21,833 nt of DNA from Bodo saltans (lineage: Eukaryota > Euglenozoa > Kinetoplastea > Eubodonida > Bodonidae), in the NCBI GenBank assembly GCA_001460835.1, contig CYKH01000463.1:1-21833 (forward strand). Direction: 5' to 3'. Shown here one piece after another: positions 1 to 7,252 of this stretch; the first letter of the stretch is position 1; every line of letters starts with the position of its first letter. The translations under genes were made by a program, and so were the position numbers. The notes under the pieces were generated by a model that saw only the letters and a program-made list of their open reading frames with translations, searched no databases and was not told the origin of the DNA.

Positions 1-50
1 AAGCGTGAAAGTATTTGGTAACAGCTGTTGATTGGATGGATGTCTCATCG

Positions 51-69
51 CTTTTCTCTTCAAAATCAG
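51..69 (+). promoter_or_regulatory. predicted trans-splice acceptor, TUTase gene
   Basis: A pyrimidine run at 51-61 is followed by the first AG at 68-69, 16 bases before the ATG at 86. It favours ATG 86 over any initiation upstream. The acceptor is inferred from tract plus AG only. Confidence 0.55.
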
Positions 70-85
70 AGAAAGAGAAACGAAG

Positions 86-1429
86 ATGGCATGGAACCGG
101 AAACTGTGGGCCGACCGCTCTCGCGATTTCATCTCGAAAACGTTGCTGCGACAAGAAGAATTTCAACAATCCCTCTTAAAGAGAGCGTGGGTTGAAGAAA
201 AAGTTCGCGACTTTACTGTGTCGCCACTTTTCCAAGAAGCTTGTGCCGCTGAGAACACTCAGCTCGCTGATCGGCTTGCCAGCATCCGACCAAGGGTGCT
301 TCTTTACGGCTCGAGCATTGCTGGAACTGCATTTGAGCATGCTGACGCTGACTTTGCTGTCGTATTCCCCATCAGTTCTCCGCTGAACAGCATTGGCGCT
401 GCGCCTGTTGAAATCTCAGACACAGCAGAGAACCTCGCCTCCATTCCTGTGGGAGCGATGGGCTTTGTTGGTGGGATGGCGACGTTCCCTCGTCAAGCAC
501 AGCCAACAGTGCTAACCTCATTGTATGACCATGTGATGAAGCAGTCCAAGGACAAAGTTGGCACTGCTCCACGCATGCAGCGCATTTTCAGGGCGCGCAT
601 TCCGATCCTGCAGTACGTCCCGTCGTTGGGAGAGCTACAAGAGCGTAACAGCAAGTTGGGTGCCGATTCTTCGGACCTGCCGCAAGCAATGACCGCTGTC
701 CATTCTACTGACAGTGCCACCTCCAAGAAAGAGCATTACGATATCAGTCTCTCAGTCGATGGCAGCCGTAACTCGCTTCTCATTCGCCAATACATGAAGT
801 TGTACCCAGCGCTTCGTGTTGCTTGTCTTGTCTTGAAGCAGTGGGGACGACAACAAAAGATTTTGAATGCACGACGTGGGTGGATCTCCCCATACGCTCT
901 CACGATGTACAAGATTCACTACGCTCTGGAAGCCAAGGTGATAGCAGCACCAATTCCACCTGATAGCATTGATGAAGTTCTGGCGCAGATTTCGCAACAA
1001 ATGTGTTCGACAACGGAAGATGCTTCAGGCAGCCGTGCACTCTATGGTGTGGACGATATGGATACGACACTCCCAATGGATTTCGATCATGCTGCGGCAT
1101 TTGAGGGAGTGTCTGATATTATCAAAGGGTTTTGTGAGTACTATGGTGGAGTCAACGACCAGTTCGATTTCGATGCGAATGTGGTTGACATTCGGACAGA
1201 ACGGAGGGTGTTGAGCAAGGAAGATTGGTTTTCGAAAGAAGAAACCACTGGCCTTTCCGATGCTGAAAAGTGGCACCGTGTTGGTTACGGTGTTTTGATG
1301 ATCCGCGATCCGTTTGAAAAGCATAGCTTGGGACGCAGCGTTGAGTTCTTCCGCAGCGAATCAATCCGTGAAGAAATGCGCCTAGCTGCCAAGGGAAGCA
1401 TTCAATTGGAAACATTGCTCCCACTTTGA
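86..1429 (+). CDS. TUTase-type non-canonical nucleotidyltransferase (RET2/MEAT1-like)
   Basis: The 447-residue protein is a DNA polymerase beta-like nucleotidyltransferase of the terminal uridylyltransferase / non-canonical poly(A) polymerase family. The catalytic start is LLYGSS (G75-S76) followed by the metal-binding pair D87/D89 in EHADADF. A third acidic residue fits D219 in YDISLS. The central domain follows (YMKLYPALRVACLVLKQWG, about 236-254, then SPYALTMYKIHY), and a PAP-associated domain ends in MIRDPFEKHSLGRSV (405-419). About 130 residues separate D89 from D219, far more than in minimal TUTases such as TUT4. This suggests an inserted middle domain as in the kinetoplastid mitochondrial editing enzymes RET2 and MEAT1. 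The expected role is U addition in guide-RNA-directed mRNA editing or a related mitochondrial RNA reaction. Which paralogue it is cannot be settled by eye. The start is ATG 86, the first ATG after the acceptor. It ends with tandem TGA TGA stops. Confidence 0.85.
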   Translation: MAWNRKLWADRSRDFISKTLLRQEEFQQSLLKRAWVEEKVRDFTVSPLFQEACAAENTQLADRLASIRPRVLLYGSSIAGTAFEHADADFAVVFPISSPLNSIGAAPVEISDTAENLASIPVGAMGFVGGMATFPRQAQPTVLTSLYDHVMKQSKDKVGTAPRMQRIFRARIPILQYVPSLGELQERNSKLGADSSDLPQAMTAVHSTDSATSKKEHYDISLSVDGSRNSLLIRQYMKLYPALRVACLVLKQWGRQQKILNARRGWISPYALTMYKIHYALEAKVIAAPIPPDSIDEVLAQISQQMCSTTEDASGSRALYGVDDMDTTLPMDFDHAAAFEGVSDIIKGFCEYYGGVNDQFDFDANVVDIRTERRVLSKEDWFSKEETTGLSDAEKWHRVGYGVLMIRDPFEKHSLGRSVEFFRSESIREEMRLAAKGSIQLETLLPL

Positions 1430-1517
1430 TGAGTCCAAACCGTTGTCTTTGTAATTTGTCAACGTACAGTAACATGAGTTGCTTCAACGTGAACGCGCAT
1501 CTTGATTTTTCATTGAT

Positions 1518-1534
1518 CTTGTCTTCTCTTTGAG
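1518..1534 (+). promoter_or_regulatory. predicted trans-splice acceptor
   Basis: A pyrimidine tract at 1518-1531 is followed by AG at 1533-1534, giving a 23-base leader before ATG 1558. Inferred from pattern. Confidence 0.55.
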
Positions 1535-1557
1535 CAAGAAAGGCAATCATATTTCAA

Positions 1558-2484
1558 ATGCAGCCACAACCTCCGCAACAATCGCTGCAACGACGGCGGT
1601 CATCAGTGTCAGACGCATTTGGGAAATCCGCCGTTGTCCAAGGACTCCATCGTGCGAATTCAATTGTTACCATCGCTACTGGAATGGAGAGCCCATCACT
1701 TGCTCGATCAGGAACTTCTACGTACGGGTGCAGTCCAGCATCGAAAGTGAAACCCGTAGCCCCTCCCCTTTTCATGTTTCGTCATCATCAGCATGCAAAG
1801 GACGCTCAAAAGATGCATCTTGATCAATCAGCTGCAACTGAAGTATCATCCACTCCAGCTCATCCTCTCGATGCGCAATTGCGGCAAGATCGCGAGCAGC
1901 GAAAGTCAATTATTGCTGCCTCAATGCACGAGCCTAGTCTAGCCCACCTTATTGTAGAAACTAGAAAAGAGAAACTTCCACTTGATCAGCTTGATTCCAG
2001 TCACACAAATGCATCACTAGTACACAGCGTCAACCGTCGGCAGTCAGGGACGTTTGTTGCTTTTTCCGATAATCCCGCAGAAGCTGATGAAGGCGGCGCT
2101 GACGTCGACAACACGAACGAACTATGGGCTACAGTAGTCTCCACAAATACTGAACGGCGAGAAAATAGAAAACTTCTGATGCACGGTACGTTGGATGAAC
2201 GAGTCAATCCTCGATGGTGGCGGCATTTGTCACTCCGCGATTTCAGTGACTTCCTAACACCTGGATTATTTGAAGAAGACGAGCTTGAGCGTGGTTCTGA
2301 TTCTGATGCTGACGCCACTAGAGACGATGACGCCGTCTCAAAAAGAAGTGTCGGTGGTGAGTCCGTTGATGTGCAGTCTCCCAAGACAGAGCGCCCTGTG
2401 GGAGGCGGTAGGACTGCGTCAGATCACTCTATGACTGCACCCCCGCGTGAATTTGCCAAGCGGAGGAGCGGCTTATTCGCTTGA
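1558..2484 (+). CDS. uncharacterised protein, probably cut short by a frameshift
   Basis: The 308-residue product is not recognised. It starts with a Gln/Pro-rich stretch (MQPQPPQQSLQRRRSS), and much of it looks disordered and Ser/Arg rich. A conserved-looking island sits around 200-240 (NPRWWRHLSLRDFSDFLTPG), followed by an acidic run (SDSDADATRDDDA). The start ATG follows a good predicted splice acceptor. The frame closes at TGA 2482-2484. The -1 frame is already open from 2451 and continues with protein-like sequence to 2810, with no intergenic gap, no convincing acceptor and no ATG until 2580. The true gene product is therefore probably longer (about 420 residues) and this frame is interrupted, either by a sequence error or a genuine mutation. 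No canonical slippery heptamer is visible in the overlap. Confidence 0.7.
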   Translation: MQPQPPQQSLQRRRSSVSDAFGKSAVVQGLHRANSIVTIATGMESPSLARSGTSTYGCSPASKVKPVAPPLFMFRHHQHAKDAQKMHLDQSAATEVSSTPAHPLDAQLRQDREQRKSIIAASMHEPSLAHLIVETRKEKLPLDQLDSSHTNASLVHSVNRRQSGTFVAFSDNPAEADEGGADVDNTNELWATVVSTNTERRENRKLLMHGTLDERVNPRWWRHLSLRDFSDFLTPGLFEEDELERGSDSDADATRDDDAVSKRSVGGESVDVQSPKTERPVGGGRTASDHSMTAPPREFAKRRSGLFA

Positions 2485-2810
2485 CAATTGAAAGAAGCGA
2501 GCGCTCACATACAGCGACACTGTATTACGCGTTAGCTGCCACAACAAAGCCACAGCCCCCTCATGCAGATGCAACGTTGATGGCGCTGGTAGCCGAAGCC
2601 GAGTCCAGGGAAGACATTTTAGAACAAGAAAGCATGAGCTTAGATTGGTTGGTGACTGGCCATGTCCTCCTTCCTGCCCAGGTTGCTATTGCGGAGCGAG
2701 ATCGCAGCCGTGCTGTCAACTTCTATCTTCAAGTTCTCAAAGAGGGTCAGCCAAAGAACCAAGTGATCCCAATTGATGAGGCCATTGGTGCGTTGCTCCC
2801 CTCGTTGTAG
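2451..2810 (+). pseudogene. out-of-frame C-terminal continuation of the preceding gene
   Basis: This frame is open from just after a TGA at 2448-2450 to the TAG at 2808-2810. It overlaps the last 34 bases of the upstream frame in the -1 register. The translation looks like a folded helical protein rather than a shadow: ADATLMALVAEAESREDILE, then SMSLDWLVTGHVLLPAQVAI and RAVNFYLQVLKEGQ. The first ATG (2580) would give only 76 residues and lacks a good acceptor; only a weak CCCCCTCATGCAG lies before it. The simplest reading is that this is the C-terminal part of the 1558 gene, separated by a one-base indel. It could alternatively be a tiny independent gene starting at 2580. The function is unknown. 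Confidence 0.55.
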
Positions 2811-2873
2811 TCGGGGAAATTTATGTGTACAATTCCTGATTGTTAAATGTTGGCGAAGGTTTTGCAACATGAG

Positions 2874-2883
2874 TTTTTCTCAG
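2874..2883 (+). promoter_or_regulatory. predicted trans-splice acceptor
   Basis: TTTTTCTCAG ends at 2883, 55 bases before ATG 2939. This is the main argument that the small frame downstream is a real gene. Confidence 0.5.
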
Positions 2884-2938
2884 TCCCAATTCTGCTCGTG
2901 GCTGTTGTCTGATAGCACATCATAAACACAACATAACC

Positions 2939-3175
2939 ATGCTTAGTCGTCACGGAACACGATTAGAGATTGGGACTGCTGACGACGTTGTCGATCTTGA
3001 TGAAATGGAAGCCCAGTGGCATGCTCGCGGCAGCACACGCAGTGAACAACCTTCTCATTTTAGAATGTCCGAGAGCCCTGCTGCTATGTTTGACGATACA
3101 ACACCAAAGCCATCTAGACGTGTACATGCACAGTATCGGACGAGTTCCACACCTCCACCTCCACCTCAATTGTGA
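2939..3175 (+). CDS. small uncharacterised protein (78 aa)
   Basis: A short ATG-initiated frame sits between two predicted acceptors. The product is not recognised. It has an acidic N-terminal part (DDVVDLDEMEAQW) and a disordered, basic, Pro-rich tail ending STPPPPPQL. There is no signal peptide or membrane segment. Support comes from placement: a T-rich acceptor lies 55 bases upstream, and the next gene's acceptor follows within about 115 bases of its stop. That is the normal spacing in this window. It could instead be unused mRNA sequence, since composition alone at this length is weak evidence. Confidence 0.5.
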   Translation: MLSRHGTRLEIGTADDVVDLDEMEAQWHARGSTRSEQPSHFRMSESPAAMFDDTTPKPSRRVHAQYRTSSTPPPPPQL

Positions 3176-3260
3176 GGGACTGTGTGATCCGTTTCCAACA
3201 AAAATGAAAATTCGCAACGGTGAATAGTTCAAAGAAAAATATTCTGCTGCGATGAACTAA

Positions 3261-3289
3261 TTTTATTCGTTTTGCGTCGTCTGACTCAG
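3261..3289 (+). promoter_or_regulatory. predicted trans-splice acceptor
   Basis: A T-rich tract runs from 3261 to about 3283 and CAG ends at 3289, 8 bases before ATG 3298. Confidence 0.55.
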
Positions 3290-3297
3290 CAAAGTCA

Positions 3298-4710
3298 ATG
3301 GATTCAAAAGAAACGACAAATGAAGGAAGAATTGCGTACGACGATGCACTGCATCGAGCTGTCGTAGCGATCACCACGTCCGCAATCGAAGGGACCTTTG
3401 GATCCGCTTTCGATGAGACCACAAAACAGCAGGACGCCATTTCTTCTTCGCGAGAGCTCAATGCACGTCTAAAAGACCACCTACGCGATCTCAACCAGCG
3501 AGCTGCATCATTAGGCAGGACCCTCCCAACATTGTCAGCAGAGGGGAAAATTTTATTACATGCAATGTTCAACGCCACTGATGATTCGTGGGAGCACGGA
3601 TCGACGAATGTGGCTTCAGTGCCTTCTGCTGGACTGAAGCGAAACGCATCACTGTCGTTGCTCAAAAACCCAATTGGTGAAAAGGAACCCGAAGATGCAC
3701 TTTTCCACTACCCCGCCCTTGCTCCTTCCACCAAGAGTGGACGATCAAGAACTAACCAGGCCACCTGGACAATAGAAGACAAAGAATCTGACCCGCTTCA
3801 AACTCAAAATTGTTATTCAGTTGTCCAACGAATTCAATATCCCTCATCGACCAAACCCTCTGACCCTTCCCTCTCCTCATCAGCGCTATCACTTCAATCA
3901 CTGAAGCGTCGTGGCGAAGAATGCGATCTGAAAGCTCATTGGTTTTGGCATGCCAATCTTCGCGAGGATGAACGGATGACGCCTTCTGTCGTGTGTGGGT
4001 GCAGCAGGTCTCGTGGGATTCAAATCAAAGCGAGCGAAGATCCTCATAGAGTACATGGCAAAGAAAGTATTCCCCTTACTGATGTCAAGGTTGTGACGCT
4101 AGGAATGTCTGCTAGTGCGTTTCGTGATTGGTGTGCTCGACATGAAGCAAAAGCGGTCCAAGACAAACTACTTAACGCTGCCGCTGAATTAGATGAGACG
4201 ATGGCTTCATCCGATGCTTCACTGTCGAATCGCTTAAGAGTTGTGCGTCGTGCGCTCACAGTGTCCTTGAAGGAATCTCGTCGATCAGCGCTCTTTGGAA
4301 TGTGGTACACTGATGTTACCATCATCTTCGATGAACTGGACGGGTTGAATTCATTCCTCGCTAGTTTTCTTCTTAGCATTAGTTACGTTCAGTGGGGAGT
4401 CAACGCATTTGATATGGTAGAATCCCCGCAGGTTCAGCCCCCTTCGTTAGTCGTTGCCATCGACACTGCCGCCGCAAGTGGTGACATCAAACCAGCAGAG
4501 CGTGAATTATGTAGCGCGTATCACATTCCGCCAGTAGATTTTTTGGCTATCAAAGAAAGGACGTTGGCTCCATTCTCTCCACCCTGTATGGGAATAGAAG
4601 ATCTTTTTGTCGCTGCCCCTTCGCTGAATATTCTGCAGATTCTGTTGGTCGTGAGATTTTTCGAACAAAATGAATGGGTATCGCTGCATAGACTTTACAG
4701 ACGCTTGTAG
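3298..4710 (+). CDS. uncharacterised protein (470 aa)
   Basis: I do not recognise this protein. The N-terminal third is helical and polar (SSSRELNARLKDHLRDLNQR, about 49-68). The middle (about 150-205) is Ser/Thr/Pro rich and probably disordered. A compact, cysteine-containing segment follows (VVCGCSRSRGIQIKASED). The C-terminal 200 residues are the most protein-like, with predicted helices (SASAFRDWCARHEAKAVQDK; FLASFLLSISYVQWGVNAFD) and a leucine/valine-rich end (LNILQILLVVRFFEQNEWVS). The hydrophobic stretches are short and lack the length or context of clear transmembrane helices. The start is the first ATG after a good acceptor. It is intronless and ends with TAG. Confidence 0.75.
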   Translation: MDSKETTNEGRIAYDDALHRAVVAITTSAIEGTFGSAFDETTKQQDAISSSRELNARLKDHLRDLNQRAASLGRTLPTLSAEGKILLHAMFNATDDSWEHGSTNVASVPSAGLKRNASLSLLKNPIGEKEPEDALFHYPALAPSTKSGRSRTNQATWTIEDKESDPLQTQNCYSVVQRIQYPSSTKPSDPSLSSSALSLQSLKRRGEECDLKAHWFWHANLREDERMTPSVVCGCSRSRGIQIKASEDPHRVHGKESIPLTDVKVVTLGMSASAFRDWCARHEAKAVQDKLLNAAAELDETMASSDASLSNRLRVVRRALTVSLKESRRSALFGMWYTDVTIIFDELDGLNSFLASFLLSISYVQWGVNAFDMVESPQVQPPSLVVAIDTAAASGDIKPAERELCSAYHIPPVDFLAIKERTLAPFSPPCMGIEDLFVAAPSLNILQILLVVRFFEQNEWVSLHRLYRRL

Positions 4711-4795
4711 ACGAAAGAAATCACTCTAAACGTAGTTTCGGGTCCCATTCTTGAGTTTGATTCTGCATCTAAAAAACGTATCGTACTCGTATTAA

Positions 4796-4804
4796 TTTCT
4801 TCAG
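4796..4804 (+). promoter_or_regulatory. predicted trans-splice acceptor
   Basis: TTTCTTCAG ends at 4804, 13 bases before the HID1 ATG at 4818. Confidence 0.5.
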
Positions 4805-4817
4805 AAAGTAAAGATCC

Positions 4818-7088
4818 ATGGGCCAACAAACGTCCTTTCTGGAGTTCAGCCAGGAAATCTCTAAGCTGCATCTGCTAGATTGCAAAGGCCTGTCACCAAA
4901 TGACGACGCACCAATATGGAAGATTCTGTTTTTGTCACCGATGACGGACGACGAAATCTGTAGCTTTTTTAACTTTGATGACATTCGAACATTTCGGCGG
5001 TATCATCCGGATCGGCTAGCATTAGTTCTGTTCAAGTGCATCCAGCAGCTCGTTGGATTTTGCGAGCGCGGAAGTGAAGTATCGGACTACTGCAGCATTA
5101 TGAACGCCCTTCGAATGCTCGGCAACGCACTTCCCTATTGCTTCGAAGACCTCAGCATGAAAGGCACCAAGCTCAAAGAAAGCACCATCACTTCTAAACG
5201 AACGCAAGAGCTTCGGGGCGAAGGCGTCAAGCAACCATCACCGTTTGCTGAAAACTTTGCGCATCACTTTTTCTGGGAAAATCGAACCTGTGAAGGATCC
5301 GATTTAAGCCACATTGTTACAGTGCATCAACAGTGGGCAACAGGAACCTACAAAGCGATGTATGATACCCCTCTAGGAGAAATTCTTGTGAATTGCTTGA
5401 CCAAGTTATGCTTTATCCCGAGATTCACTGTTGGCCCACTTCAAACTCCATCATCGACGCTTGCTGCATCCCAGTCTGTCGAGCTAAGCGCCATCGGTGA
5501 AAAAGGCGGTAGCCAATCCGTGAAGGTGTTTGGAGAACTGTTATGGTATGGGTCTACGGCGAGCATCGGCAACGTTGTCTTTCGCCAAGTCGATCCCCGT
5601 CGTATCCAAGTGCTTCGTGTCATTGTGCAGTGTTTGTCATGGAACGTGTTCGCCGGTGATAGTAAGCTTACAAACCCATTCCTTGAAGTTCTCGTCGATG
5701 ATCTACGATGTCCGCTCGCACCAACGCTCTGTCAGACGCTCATTAACCGTGTTTCAACTCACTACTCTCGAGGATCCATTCCATACTCCAGCTACCTAGC
5801 TGCAGACAATGCTGAAAAGCTCCTTGAGCAGTCGCTATCAATTCTTGCCATTTCCTTCGAGCACCCCAACAGAGCTGTGAATTGTTTCCTTCGTGTATTT
5901 GATGTCTTGGATCAAACGCCTCAAACCAAGCTTGCTGGTGAGAATTTTATCATTGGGCTTCATCGCATCATCGAGAATCCGCTCTACTCGAGCAGGACGT
6001 ACCTCAAAGACTCACAAAAAGTGGTGCACTGCACGACAGAAGCGGTCATCCTATTGTTCCAAGCACTGAGTTTCGAAAAGCTGAAATCAATTTACGTTGC
6101 TAATGCCACACAAATGATCATCCCGCTGCTGTACATCATTCAAGAAGCCGCCCGCGATGACCTGAAGGCGCGAGAAGCAGAACTTGCCATGTACGTTCTT
6201 CTGCGCCTGAGCAGCGATCAAAATTTCCTTCAAAAGGTCGTGAACCTTCCTGTTGAAGTGCAACCACCGCTGTTTGTACTTCCAGATCTTGTGAAAGCTG
6301 TCAGCACTCCGAAACCCGTGTTCGGAGACATCGTCTTGCTGATGATGTGTTTTGTGGTTTCACCTGCGTCTCCAAGGTGGTTCCTTGCCATGTTCCCGGC
6401 TGCAGCGACAGTGTGCTGCAACGTTATTGCGTCTATTTCCTCTCTCACCGAGGGTACTTGCTTCGAGATCAACCATGCATTGGAATTCCTCGTGAACAAG
6501 AATGTTTTGAAGAAGGGACCAGCAGCTCAAGAAGCTTGTCAGTTATGGGTCGATGGTGTAGTGTCAGTGATCGAGCGGCGCCTCTCAATTTGTGTCCCGC
6601 TGTACGCATGTCTTGGAGTTGGAAGTGCAGGTATTGGACTTCGCCGACGCATTGATGGACTAGATGACGCCGCAGTGGCGGAGAACGAACCAACTGAGCC
6701 AGCATCTCCGATTGAAAAATCTGGTGGGGATCGTGAAAATAGCAAACCCCGCGGGAAAACAAACAAAGCGATTCGATTTATCGATGGATTCGAAGCAGGC
6801 ATGCCCTTAGATGAACTGATCCGCATCAGTGAAGAAGCCAAGGTCAAATTGAATGACAATTCAATCACAGTCGGTTCCTCCGAGGTGCGTAGCGCTTTGT
6901 ACGAAACAATTGCGTCGACCGCAACCAGCGGGCTGCGCATTGCAGCAATTAGCGATGTGCCTCTGATTCGTCAAATTGTCATGAGTGACGAACTGCGACG
7001 ATGGATCTCCGGTTCGCTTTGGCGATCGATTCATATGCACAACACAAGGCCTCCCATCTACGACTTCCGCACTGTGAAACTCTATTGA
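4818..7088 (+). CDS. HID1: HID1 family protein (Hid-1/Ecm30/dymeclin family)
   Basis: The 756-residue protein resembles animal HID1 (about 790 residues) along its length. HID1 is a peripheral Golgi/TGN protein that acts in sorting and secretory-granule formation. It begins MGQQTS, so Gly2 is a candidate N-myristoylation site, as in animal HID1 (MGNTDS). The motif LGNALPYCFED (101-111) matches the HID1 block of the form LLTRVLPYIFEDP, and FFW (151-153) matches the following HID1 FFW. PLGEILVNCLTKLCFIPRFT (185-204) matches the HID1 segment leading to LLFCPDFT. The C-terminus NTRPPIYDFRTVKLY matches the family ending of the form PPIW-D-x-V-L-F. In between are helical repeats, plus an acidic/basic disordered loop around 620-650. 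No catalytic residues are expected. Family identity comes from remembered motifs and was not searched. Confidence 0.9.
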   Translation: MGQQTSFLEFSQEISKLHLLDCKGLSPNDDAPIWKILFLSPMTDDEICSFFNFDDIRTFRRYHPDRLALVLFKCIQQLVGFCERGSEVSDYCSIMNALRMLGNALPYCFEDLSMKGTKLKESTITSKRTQELRGEGVKQPSPFAENFAHHFFWENRTCEGSDLSHIVTVHQQWATGTYKAMYDTPLGEILVNCLTKLCFIPRFTVGPLQTPSSTLAASQSVELSAIGEKGGSQSVKVFGELLWYGSTASIGNVVFRQVDPRRIQVLRVIVQCLSWNVFAGDSKLTNPFLEVLVDDLRCPLAPTLCQTLINRVSTHYSRGSIPYSSYLAADNAEKLLEQSLSILAISFEHPNRAVNCFLRVFDVLDQTPQTKLAGENFIIGLHRIIENPLYSSRTYLKDSQKVVHCTTEAVILLFQALSFEKLKSIYVANATQMIIPLLYIIQEAARDDLKAREAELAMYVLLRLSSDQNFLQKVVNLPVEVQPPLFVLPDLVKAVSTPKPVFGDIVLLMMCFVVSPASPRWFLAMFPAAATVCCNVIASISSLTEGTCFEINHALEFLVNKNVLKKGPAAQEACQLWVDGVVSVIERRLSICVPLYACLGVGSAGIGLRRRIDGLDDAAVAENEPTEPASPIEKSGGDRENSKPRGKTNKAIRFIDGFEAGMPLDELIRISEEAKVKLNDNSITVGSSEVRSALYETIASTATSGLRIAAISDVPLIRQIVMSDELRRWISGSLWRSIHMHNTRPPIYDFRTVKLY

Positions 7089-7196
7089 TGTTCGCGATTA
7101 GAAAGTGCACTCTTCGCTTTTTTTGCTCGAGTTTTCCTCGAATTGTAATTTTTTTTGTGTTCTTTCGAGCACTTCGCTCACTCTCGGAATACTGTT

Positions 7197-7227
7197 ATTT
7201 TCTTTGAACGAAAAGCTCGTTACACAG
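7197..7227 (+). promoter_or_regulatory. predicted trans-splice acceptor region, kinase gene
   Basis: Several T-rich tracts lie between 7117 and 7206 (for example T8 at 7149-7156). The first AG after the last tract is 7214-7215, and a CAG ends at 7227. Either places ATG 7249 as the first in-frame start. The longer upstream frame has only a GTG (7105) and overlaps the pyrimidine tract, so it is not credible. Confidence 0.5.
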
Positions 7228-7243
7228 CAACACGCTGTCGCTT

Positions 7244-7252
7244 ATGCGATGA
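7244..7252 (+). promoter_or_regulatory. two-codon uORF (ATG CGA TGA) overlapping the kinase start
   Basis: An out-of-frame ATG at 7244 is followed by CGA and then TGA at 7250-7252, and the kinase ATG at 7249 overlaps that stop as ATGA. Both candidate AG acceptors (7215 and 7227) lie upstream, so the mature 5' UTR would contain this minimal uORF. It could lower initiation or act by termination-reinitiation. The arrangement is visible in the sequence; any effect is inferred. Confidence 0.5.

Noticed and set aside
2451-2484. Programmed -1 frameshift site
   Set aside because: No X XXY YYZ heptamer or obvious downstream stem is seen in the overlap; an indel explains it better.
3114-3665. Minus-strand open frame of 183 codons
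   Set aside because: It is antisense to the 3298 gene and its acceptor; no family resemblance and no upstream splice signal on that strand.
7105-7248. N-terminal extension of the kinase beginning at GTG 7105
   Set aside because: It would be encoded by the pyrimidine-rich splice region, has no ATG, and its hydrophobic Leu/Phe/Ser composition mirrors the T-rich DNA.
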